A model generated the notes under the pieces. The model had not been told where the DNA came from and made no database searches. It worked only from the letters and a program-made list of their open reading frames with translations. Below, in pieces: positions 1-4,813 of a stretch of 5,570 nucleotides of DNA. Positions within the stretch are counted from its first letter, which is position 1. Each line of letters starts with the position of its first letter. The translations under genes were made by a program, and so were the position numbers. The stretch comes from Pseudomonadota bacterium (GTDB lineage Bacteria > Pseudomonadota > Gammaproteobacteria > Burkholderiales > Thiobacillaceae): positions 1-5,570 of the forward strand of contig JAJZRT010000286.1 of the NCBI GenBank assembly GCA_021802595.1. Direction: 5' to 3'.

Positions 1-426
1 GTCGAGCGGGCGTTTCGTTCGATGAAGACCGTCGACTTGAAGATTCGTCCGATCCATCACCGCTTAGCCGAGCGTGTGAAGGCGCACATCTTCCTCTGTA
101 TGCTCGCCTACCATGTCGAGTGGCATCTGAAAGAGGCCTGGTGCCCACTCCTCTTCGCCGATGAGGATCAGGCCGCCAAGGCCATCGCTGATCCGGTGGC
201 GCCCGCGCAACGGTCCGAAAGCGCCCGGACCAAGACCGCGCGCCGGCACCACGGGGACGGCACCCCCATCCACAGCTTCGCCACCTTGCTCGCCGAGCTT
301 GCGACCATCGTCCGCAACACGTGCCGGACCTCGACTGCGAGCGATGCCCCGACCTTCACCGTGACGACCCAATCGAATCCGCTGCAGCGGCAGGCGATGG
401 ATCTGATCGGTCAGATGGCAGTGTAG
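1..426 (+). CDS. IS1634-type (IS4 superfamily) DDE transposase, C-terminal part
   Basis: The frame is open at the left edge and stops at TAG 424-426, so only the last 141 residues are present. They begin V-E-R-A-F-R-S-M-K followed by L-K-I-R-P-I-H-H-R, then a helical stretch containing AHIFLCMLAYH. This is the typical end of IS1634-family transposases: the Glu at residue 2 is probably the last acidic residue of the DDE triad, with the following R and K in the role of the YREK-type signature. The linker around residues 60-90 and the closing part (PLQRQAMDLIG) also fit the family's C-terminal tail. The enzyme would cut and join the ends of its own IS. The catalytic Asp residues lie outside the window, so activity cannot be judged. 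Internal starts such as the ATG at 22 are not the real start. The family call is from recognition, not a search. Confidence 0.85.
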   Translation, partial: VERAFRSMKTVDLKIRPIHHRLAERVKAHIFLCMLAYHVEWHLKEAWCPLLFADEDQAAKAIADPVAPAQRSESARTKTARRHHGDGTPIHSFATLLAELATIVRNTCRTSTASDAPTFTVTTQSNPLQRQAMDLIGQMAV

Positions 427-503
427 TCAGAACGCGGCAACCGGATTTCTGCCAAAAGGCCTGAACGGCAAGGGAAATCTATTTGGGACGGTCAGCAACT
501 TCA
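1..503 (+). mobile_element. Right end of an IS1634-type insertion sequence
   Basis: This covers the transposase 3' end and about 77 nt of non-coding tail. I place the outer boundary near 503, just after CAACTTCAG (495-503). There the coding sequence of the neighbouring beta-family gene, read on the minus strand, suddenly meets a stop (TGA = tca at 501-503). Read inward, the terminal sequence starts CTGAAGTTGCTGACCGTC, the expected place for the right inverted repeat. The bases just outside (TTTAAT, 504-509) are AT-rich, and IS1634-group elements usually make a 5-6 bp target duplication, so this could be one copy. The left end is outside the window, so neither the repeat pair nor the duplication can be confirmed. 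The exact boundary is inferred and may be off by a few bases. Confidence 0.65.
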
Positions 504-1211
504 GTTTAATGCCGAGCTCTGAATCGCCAACCATATATCCGATTCCAGACGGTCTAAGTACCCGTGTGAGCCACGATCACACACGCCCTCTAAGGAATTT
601 GGCATCGAAGAACCGGCCAAGATAATCGATCGCCACGCATCCAAATTCTGGAGACTTTGAAAGGCGCGCAGCAACATCTGAACACGCGTCGCTGTCGGTT
701 CTGTACCCAAATACCGTAAGTCAATGAGGAGATCAATACTGGGCGGAGCAACATTCAGCAATTTCATCTTCCCATCTAAGAGCGTTGGCAACTTCGCCGG
801 CAGGAGAAGATCCTCTTCTTCGAGACGAAGACAAACTCCCGTATCAGCTTCCGAAAGAAGTCTCGCGACGGCTTGATCATGGGCGGCCTCACGCTGGAAA
901 CCTGTGACCGGCACAGGGACTAGGTCCCTCGTACGCAAGGCGCGACAGATGAATTCGATGGCGACCTGCCTTCCGCTGATAATCGCTGGCCCCACGTCGA
1001 AGGTATCTACCCACAACGATCCGCGCCACGCTGCGGCGATGTGATCTGTAATCCACGTGAGCTGTTCGGCAAGCGTCTTCGGTGTGCTCGCGAAGCGATT
1101 CGGAGGCAGAACATCCATAAACGGTCTGATCTGCGCCTTGATATCCTCATGCAGAAGGCGAAGCGCGGAGAACTCACCGCGTTTGGATTTTATAATAGGT
1201 ACGTACAACAC
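501..1211 (-). CDS. Beta-family protein (T4 beta-protein family, PF14350-like), C-terminally truncated
   Basis: This 236-residue protein starts at GTG 1211 and stops at 501. Its N-terminus (LYVPIIKSKRGEF, then SALRLL and IRPFMDVLPP) is the characteristic opening of the beta protein family, named after a phage T4 protein and common next to defence-like genes. Its biochemical role is unknown. Family members are usually about 350 residues. Here the chain stops in the segment (Y-L-D-R-L-E-S-D-I-W) that normally precedes a conserved FGDY-type C-terminal part, so roughly 100 residues seem to be missing. The stop codon lies in what looks like the IS terminus, so truncation by insertion is the likely cause and the product may be non-functional. 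It is the last gene of the leftward operon, 24 nt after the M78 peptidase stop and in the same frame. The nearest Shine-Dalgarno-like AGGA is about 16 nt upstream, so the start is not certain; TTG 1208 is an alternative. Confidence 0.75.
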   Translation of the reverse strand: MLYVPIIKSKRGEFSALRLLHEDIKAQIRPFMDVLPPNRFASTPKTLAEQLTWITDHIAAAWRGSLWVDTFDVGPAIISGRQVAIEFICRALRTRDLVPVPVTGFQREAAHDQAVARLLSEADTGVCLRLEEEDLLLPAKLPTLLDGKMKLLNVAPPSIDLLIDLRYLGTEPTATRVQMLLRAFQSLQNLDAWRSIILAGSSMPNSLEGVCDRGSHGYLDRLESDIWLAIQSSALN

Positions 1212-1235
1212 GATTCGGGGCCGGATATCCTGCTG

Positions 1236-2168
1236 CTAGATTCCAAATAGCTTCGACACTTCGCCTTGGCCAACGAGCTTGCTAAATAGCGTGTAATCGT
1301 TCTTCTCATATCGAATCCGTCCCGCTGCGATGCTTGGATGCACTTCGGCCTCGCTCGCAACACGCTGAATGTTTGTGGGCGTCGGCCATCTGGCGGCCTC
1401 ACTTCTCTTCCATATGGCGCGCGGAATGGCGCTATCTGCCGCGACGAGGTTGGCTTCGACTTCCACGTCTTCGAGCGCATCGCGTACTGAGAAATCATCG
1501 GCGAACGCTTGATTCGGACCGGTCACATGAAGGGCAACGTGGGCGCACTCGTGCAGAAGAGAAAACCAGAAATTATCCAGTCGATCGTAGCGCAAGCTCA
1601 GGCCGATCAACGGACGATTCGCAAGACACCAAAAAGCGCAACCATCCACGCGAGTGCCAAGCATGGCCCTTGTCACGTGCACAGAGACGCCCAATTTGTG
1701 CAGGAGTGTCATAGCCCGAACCGGTCCGTCCCCGTACACGCTCATTTTGGCAATCTGTCGGATCGTATCAACATTAACGCTACCCGGCTCGTACGGAGAC
1801 TCAATTCGTTCGCGGGTACTTAGCCAGTTCAAATGGGACAACCAAGCCGTGAGACGTGGGTCTTTGAGTTTCTCGACCACTGTAACCTCAAGTGAGCCAC
1901 GTAGCAGCGCAGGCGAAGACTGGGGATAGCCGTGAAGTAGCGTTACGATCATCTGCAACTGCGCGTTATCATCCTTATTTGCATCGCCTGATAGCCAGCC
2001 AAGTCGAATCATTTCACCGGCATATTGCCGCAACGCCGGTGCAGCGACATCGTAGATCTCGAGTTCAGAGAGGATATCCGCTGCGTCCGAAGGGGGTCCC
2101 GCGAAGGCGTGCTCATCGCCGTCGACAGGAAACCCGCTAGCCCAACCTTTTGGAAGATTCAATTTCAT
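1236..2168 (-). CDS. ImmA/IrrE family (M78) metallo-endopeptidase without an N-terminal HTH
   Basis: This 310-residue protein is a zinc-dependent protease of the M78 family, whose members typically cleave repressors or antitoxins in the cytoplasm. The active site is explicit: H206-E207-C-A-H210 (HExxH) inside F-W-F-S-L-L-H-E-C-A-H-V-A-L-H, preceded by the family signature L-R-Y-D-R-L-D-N-F. E238 in E-A-N-L-V-A-A-D is the probable third zinc ligand. The C-terminal part (I-A-A-G-R-I-R-Y, then an F-x-x-L-V-G-x-G block) is complete. Residues about 100-175 match the linker seen in HigA-M78 fusions, but I see no helix-turn-helix in residues 1-95, where those fusions carry one. The start ATG 2166-2168 overlaps the upstream gene's stop (ATGA) and has GAGGT at 2174-2178, 5 nt away, so the two genes are translationally coupled. 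The substrate is unknown; the RHH protein or the GNAT-like protein of the same operon are candidates by position only. Confidence 0.93.
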   Translation of the reverse strand: MKLNLPKGWASGFPVDGDEHAFAGPPSDAADILSELEIYDVAAPALRQYAGEMIRLGWLSGDANKDDNAQLQMIVTLLHGYPQSSPALLRGSLEVTVVEKLKDPRLTAWLSHLNWLSTRERIESPYEPGSVNVDTIRQIAKMSVYGDGPVRAMTLLHKLGVSVHVTRAMLGTRVDGCAFWCLANRPLIGLSLRYDRLDNFWFSLLHECAHVALHVTGPNQAFADDFSVRDALEDVEVEANLVAADSAIPRAIWKRSEAARWPTPTNIQRVASEAEVHPSIAAGRIRYEKNDYTLFSKLVGQGEVSKLFGI

Positions 2169-2851
2169 GGCGCACCTCGGCGCTCAGCCAGCTTGTCGAG
2201 AAAAGCGTCGGCCTTTCGAGACGACATCTCCAGGTAGACTAGTCCTTTCTTCATCGCGTCAGGTCCAAAGGATGTCATGCCGCACTTGTTGGCATAGAAG
2301 TCGACAGAGCCGCTGACCGAGTGAAGTCCCACGCGACCGCCGAGGGAGCCGCGACGACTGACACTAATCGCAGTGGCTATGAGCGCATAGCCCGTCAGGG
2401 CGAAGCGCACCGTGGGAATGAAAGTGCCCCGATTCCAGGGTGCGGAAGTCAAAAATTCTACGTAAGCGATCGTTTGCCCCTTCGGCTGCAAGCGGCTCGC
2501 GTGGTTTTCGGTGTCAATGATCATGAGACCCTGTGTGTGTCCGTCGCATTCGATAGCGAGCCCAGAGCAGCCAGATCGAGCCGCGAATTGCGAATGGAGC
2601 TTTCGCCAGTCCCAGTGGAAGTCCTCTAACCGCAGGCGGGCAAGTTCGGCGCCGAATTTGGCGACGTCCACGCTGCCTTCCGCATCCGTGCAGGCTGCCC
2701 GCAAAGATCGTGCTGCCTGCAGCATCGGCGGCCGCCACGAGAGCTCGTGGTCGCGGAGATGGCGCTCGTCCAAATCGAGGTAGATCTGGGCCAATACCAC
2801 GGTATTGCCGCCGGCACGGATCAGCTCGATTTCGTCAATCAGGACGGTCAT
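2165..2851 (-). CDS. GNAT-like (N-acetyltransferase fold) protein
   Basis: Taking ATG 2851 as the start gives 228 residues. The C-terminal half reads as a GNAT core. Y130-V-E-F-L-T-S-A-P-W-N-R is a beta4-like strand. R149 to A156 (R-F-A-L-T-G-Y-A) sits where the acetyl-CoA pyrophosphate loop (Q/R-x-x-G-x-G/A) is expected. G-R-V-G-L-H-S followed by V-D-F-Y-A-N-K-C-G-M (172-192) is the classic motif B with its FY..xGM ending. It would transfer an acetyl group from acetyl-CoA to an unknown acceptor. The N-terminal about 90 residues (acidic and aromatic, including DFHWDWRKLH) are not part of the core and I do not recognise them. The CoA loop is imperfect, so catalysis is not assured. The stop overlaps the M78 gene start by 4 nt. 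The start is unsure: ATG 2872 and GTG 2902 are in frame, none has a well-spaced Shine-Dalgarno, and 2851 has GGAG about 15 nt upstream. Confidence 0.65.
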   Translation of the reverse strand: MTVLIDEIELIRAGGNTVVLAQIYLDLDERHLRDHELSWRPPMLQAARSLRAACTDAEGSVDVAKFGAELARLRLEDFHWDWRKLHSQFAARSGCSGLAIECDGHTQGLMIIDTENHASRLQPKGQTIAYVEFLTSAPWNRGTFIPTVRFALTGYALIATAISVSRRGSLGGRVGLHSVSGSVDFYANKCGMTSFGPDAMKKGLVYLEMSSRKADAFLDKLAERRGAP

Positions 2852-2960
2852 CGCCGAACAAACTTTCTCCATGGAACTTGGCCACGAATTGGATCGATGC
2901 ACCCCCAGACCCGTCCTTGGACTTGTGTGAGCATCGGGGGCAGGCCATTCCGCCTGTCAT
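2835..2960 (-). CDS. Possible 41-residue CxxC micro-protein
   Basis: A short frame from ATG 2960 (or ATG 2948) to TGA at 2835 would encode a 41-residue (or 37-residue) protein with an early M-A-C-P-R-C motif, a Lys/Ser/Gly stretch and an acidic end (F-G-D-D-R-P-D). The CPRC resembles half of a zinc knuckle, but I see no second Cys pair. In its favour, it fills the only sizeable gap in the leftward operon: it starts 22 nt after the RHH stop and overlaps the preferred GNAT start by 17 nt, matching the tight spacing of the other genes. Against it, there is no good Shine-Dalgarno before 2960 and the frame is short enough to occur by chance. If the GNAT gene really starts at GTG 2902, most of this frame is simply overlapping sequence. 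Confidence 0.3.
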   Translation of the reverse strand: MTGGMACPRCSHKSKDGSGGASIQFVAKFHGESLFGDDRPD

Positions 2961-2982
2961 CTCTAGGATGATGGGTTTACTG

Positions 2983-3198
2983 TCACGCTACCATTAGGGC
3001 GAGTTCGGTCTTTTCCTTTGTCAGCGGGTCCTCAATAAAGAGCTTCTGACCCTGATTCGCACGCTCATCGAGGAACTGGTAGGCGCGTAGCGCCTGACGC
3101 AGCACGCCGACCTTGGTTAAACCATGGCGTTCGGCGAGCTGCTCCAGTATCTGCATTTCGCGATCATTCAGGGCGAGCGTCATCACACGCTTTTCCAT
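2983..3198 (-). CDS. Ribbon-helix-helix (CopG/Arc-type) DNA-binding protein
   Basis: This 71-residue protein has the size and pattern of a ribbon-helix-helix regulator. A short basic beta strand (R4-V-M-T-L-A-L) is followed by helix A (D-R-E-M-Q-I-L-E-Q-L-A-E-R-H), a G-L-T-K turn, and helix B (V-G-V-L-R-Q-A-L-R-A-Y). The C-terminal tail (K-L-F-I-E-D-P, then K-T-E-L-A-L) is typical of stand-alone RHH regulators and antitoxin-like members. Such proteins bind as dimers to short repeats through the beta strand and often repress their own promoter. ATG 3198 is well supported: AGGAGGT at 3204-3210 lies 5 nt upstream and a good promoter precedes it. It is the first gene of the leftward operon and faces the Ubl operon across the control region. 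Whether it is an antitoxin, an operon repressor or an unlinked regulator cannot be told from sequence. Confidence 0.85.
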   Translation of the reverse strand: MEKRVMTLALNDREMQILEQLAERHGLTKVGVLRQALRAYQFLDERANQGQKLFIEDPLTKEKTELALMVA

Positions 3199-3221
3199 GT
3201 TGTACCTCCTACTTTGTATCT

Positions 3222-3250
3222 AAAATAATCAAATGCATACGTAATGTCAA
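3222..3250 (-). promoter_or_regulatory. Leftward sigma-70-like promoter of the RHH/GNAT/M78/beta operon
   Basis: On the minus strand a perfect TTGACA (3245-3250) is followed, after exactly 17 nt, by TATTTT (3222-3227). This is a good -35/-10 pair with the optimal spacer. Transcription would start near 3215, giving a leader of only about 17 nt containing the AGGAGGT ribosome binding site. No comparable promoter is seen before the downstream leftward genes, so this one probably drives the whole operon. Confidence 0.7.
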
Positions 3251-3265
3251 CTGGGAACATATAAG

Positions 3266-3302
3266 AAATATATTTAAACTATATCTTTATAGTATATACT
3301 AT
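3266..3302. promoter_or_regulatory. Two AT palindromes, candidate operator for a regulator dimer
   Basis: AAATATATTT (3266-3275) and ATAGTATATACTAT (3289-3302) are both perfect palindromes, and their centres lie 25 bp apart. The left arm of the second also pairs with ACTATA at 3278-3283. They sit between the two divergent start codons, upstream of the leftward -35 and overlapping the probable rightward promoter. Dimeric regulators such as the RHH protein encoded alongside often bind sites like this, but AT-rich DNA throws up palindromes easily. The operator role is inferred. Confidence 0.35.
3273..3300 (+). promoter_or_regulatory. Candidate rightward promoter of the Ubl-E1-DUF6527 operon
   Basis: TTTAAA (3273-3278) and TATACT (3295-3300) are separated by 16 nt and match the sigma-70 consensus at 4 and 5 of 6 positions respectively. 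The -10 falls inside the larger palindrome. The surroundings are so A/T-rich that other pairings, for example a -10 further right in TTTATAAG, are possible. A promoter is needed here because the upstream gene points the other way. Confidence 0.4.
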
Positions 3303-3311
3303 TTATAAGTT

Positions 3312-3327
3312 CACCCCGGGCGGGGTG
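3312..3327 (+). promoter_or_regulatory. GC-rich perfect inverted repeat in the Ubl gene leader
   Basis: CACCCCG GG CGGGGTG is a 7-bp perfect inverted repeat. It is the only GC-rich block in an otherwise AT-rich leader, between the putative rightward promoter and the Ubl ribosome binding site (GGAG at 3345-3348). It could be a repressor site, an mRNA-stabilising 5' hairpin or an attenuating structure. No U-run follows, so it is not a standard terminator. Confidence 0.45.
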
Positions 3328-3357
3328 CACAATGGTGCTTTTACGGAGAGAACCGCT

Positions 3358-3639
3358 ATGGAATCAACTACTGACAGCTCGATGCTTACGGGGCATGACT
3401 CGCATGAGGTGACTTTCGACATCACGATCAACGGCGTGGCCGAGGTCTGGCATCGCCGCCGGATGACGTATGAAGAGGCTGTGAAGCTGGCCTTCCCGCA
3501 CGGACCCACCGGAGGCGATATTCGTTATAGCGTCTCCTGGACGAAGCCCGACGGGCAGGAGGGTGCGCTGCGGCTAGGTCAGTCGGTCGAGGTGGTCGAA
3601 GGAATGAACTTCGATGTCCGGAATACAGATAAGTCGTAG
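3358..3639 (+). CDS. Prokaryotic ubiquitin-like protein (Multi_ubiq family), single domain
   Basis: This 93-residue protein has an approximately 16-residue Ser/Thr/Asp-rich N-terminal tail followed by one beta-grasp domain of the multiubiquitin family (Multi_ubiq). The strand F20-D-I-T-I-N-G, the helix in M-T-Y-E-E-A-V-K-L-A-F-P, a strand in I-R-Y-S-V-S-W, and the block G-A-L-R-L-G-Q-S-V-E-V-V-E-G-M-N-F all fit. The chain ends N-T-D-K-S; a TDKS-type end is what I recall for this family, in place of the diglycine of eukaryotic ubiquitin. It is the expected substrate of the E1-like enzyme encoded next. Many relatives carry several tandem domains; this one has one. ATG 3358 is preferred because GGAG (3345-3348) lies 9 nt upstream; an in-frame GTG at 3325 would add 11 residues but lies inside the GC hairpin and lacks a binding site. 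Its 3' end overlaps the next gene by 26 nt. Confidence 0.88.
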   Translation: MESTTDSSMLTGHDSHEVTFDITINGVAEVWHRRRMTYEEAVKLAFPHGPTGGDIRYSVSWTKPDGQEGALRLGQSVEVVEGMNFDVRNTDKS

Positions 3640-4813
3640 TCCGGACCTTCAGCGACTGGAGGCGGACGGTTTCCGCCTCCGAGTCGTCCAGGGTGCAGCT
3701 TACCATCTTCTGGTCGAGTGCGTTCCCGCCGTGAATTCAAGGCGCGAGGTGGTCCTTGGCATACTCTACTGCCCACTTGAAATCGACGCGGATGGCAAGA
3801 CGGTCAATCCAGTGAACAATCATCAGTGCTGGTGGATTGGGGAGCCGCCCTGCGACTCAGGCGGTCGCGTGATCAAAGAAATGATTTCCAATTTCGCGGA
3901 GGAGAATAAGGGCGACGGCATCATCACTTCCGTTGCCTTCTCTCGGAAGCGTGTCGACAAGACGGCATATTCGAATCTGCATGAGAAGATTTGGACCTAC
4001 GTCCAGATGATCTGGCACGAAGCCCTAGTCATCGATCCCACCTGCGATCCGAGAAGTGAGAAGCCGGTGCCAGCGGTCGTCGAGGCGCAGGCTCGCATAT
4101 TTCGCTACCCGGATATGGCCACAACCCTAGCGGGAATCGGTGCGGCCACCGCGAAACTGCTGGCGCGCCGCATCGCCATCATTGGTCTTGGCGGAACCGG
4201 TTCGTACATACTCGATTTGCTGGCAAAGACGCCCGTTGCCGAGATTCACCTCTACGACGGCGATGTCTTCGTACTCCACAACGCGTTTAGAGCACCCGGC
4301 GCACCCCATATCGAGGAGCTCAAAGAGCCGAAGAAGGTCGACTGGTTCGGGTCCATTTACGACAAAATGCACCTCGGGATCATCCGTCATCCGTATCGCG
4401 CGTCAGCCGATCGGCTATTTGAATTCCAGGGGTTCGACTTCGTGTTTGTCGCGATCGACGATCCGAAAGTGCGCAAAGCGATTCTCGAGGGTTTGATCGC
4501 CATGAACGTTGCCTTCATCGACGTCGGTATGGACGTGGCACTCGATGCGGAGAACCGCCTCCGCGGCATCTGTCGCTTCACCGTCGGCACACCCGACTGC
4601 CACGGCCACATCGCCGAGGTAGTGTCTTTCGCGGCGCCCCCCATCGAGGAGATTTACCGCAACATTCAAGTCGCAGACCTGAACATGTTGAACGCTGCGC
4701 TGGCGGTCAACAAGTGGAAGCGGATGCGAGGCTTCTATGCCGACGACGTCCGCGAGCATCACTCCTTGTACACCGTTTCAACGCAGGCTCTCATAAAGGA
4801 GGACAGAAAGTGA
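3614..4813 (+). CDS. E1-like ThiF-family adenylyltransferase with N-terminal DUF6791 domain
   Basis: This 399-residue protein has two parts. Residues about 8-150 match DUF6791, a domain found in front of bacterial ThiF proteins: V-N-S-R-R-E-V, the W-W-I-G-E-P-P-C-D segment, and F109-S-R-K with H123-E-K-x-x-T-Y. Residues about 175-390 are the ThiF/E1 fold: A-I-I-G-L-G-G-T-G-S-Y with the nucleotide-binding G191, G193 and G196; L-Y-D-G-D (D215, D217) at the end of the next strand; N223-A-F-R226, equivalent to the E1 Asn/Arg pair; and F-V-F-V-A-I-D-D. It should bind ATP and adenylate the C-terminus of the adjacent Ubl. Cys residues in C320-R-F-T and P-D-C329-H-G-H lie after the core, but no clear E1 catalytic Cys motif or CxxC zinc pairs are visible. 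ATG 3614, inside the Ubl gene, has AAGGA (3599-3603) 10 nt upstream. The gene end overlaps DUF6527 by 4 nt. Confidence 0.93.
   Translation: MSGIQISRSPDLQRLEADGFRLRVVQGAAYHLLVECVPAVNSRREVVLGILYCPLEIDADGKTVNPVNNHQCWWIGEPPCDSGGRVIKEMISNFAEENKGDGIITSVAFSRKRVDKTAYSNLHEKIWTYVQMIWHEALVIDPTCDPRSEKPVPAVVEAQARIFRYPDMATTLAGIGAATAKLLARRIAIIGLGGTGSYILDLLAKTPVAEIHLYDGDVFVLHNAFRAPGAPHIEELKEPKKVDWFGSIYDKMHLGIIRHPYRASADRLFEFQGFDFVFVAIDDPKVRKAILEGLIAMNVAFIDVGMDVALDAENRLRGICRFTVGTPDCHGHIAEVVSFAAPPIEEIYRNIQVADLNMLNAALAVNKWKRMRGFYADDVREHHSLYTVSTQALIKEDRK
4795..4802 (+). promoter_or_regulatory. Strong ribosome binding site fixing the DUF6527 start
   Basis: AAAGGAGG lies 7 nt before GTG 4810, whose last two bases are shared with the E1 stop (GTGA overlap). 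This decides the start: the frame is also open upstream to 4714, but those 32 codons lie inside the E1 gene and have no signal. Confidence 0.85.

Noticed and set aside
64..372. Long antisense frames under the transposase
   Set aside because: They are shadows created by GC-rich codon bias and have no domain or start signal of their own.
2884..2945. C-run and G-run as a terminator between the RHH and GNAT-like genes
   Set aside because: Only five C/G pairs match across a loop of more than 30 nt, flanking bases do not pair in order, and no U-run follows.
3325..3357. GTG start adding 11 residues to the Ubl
   Set aside because: The GTG lies within the GC-rich hairpin and has no Shine-Dalgarno, while ATG 3358 has GGAG at 9 nt.
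4714..4809. Extended upstream start for the DUF6527 protein
   Set aside because: These 32 codons lie inside the E1 gene and lack a start signal, whereas GTG 4810 has a strong ribosome binding site and an ordinary GTGA overlap.
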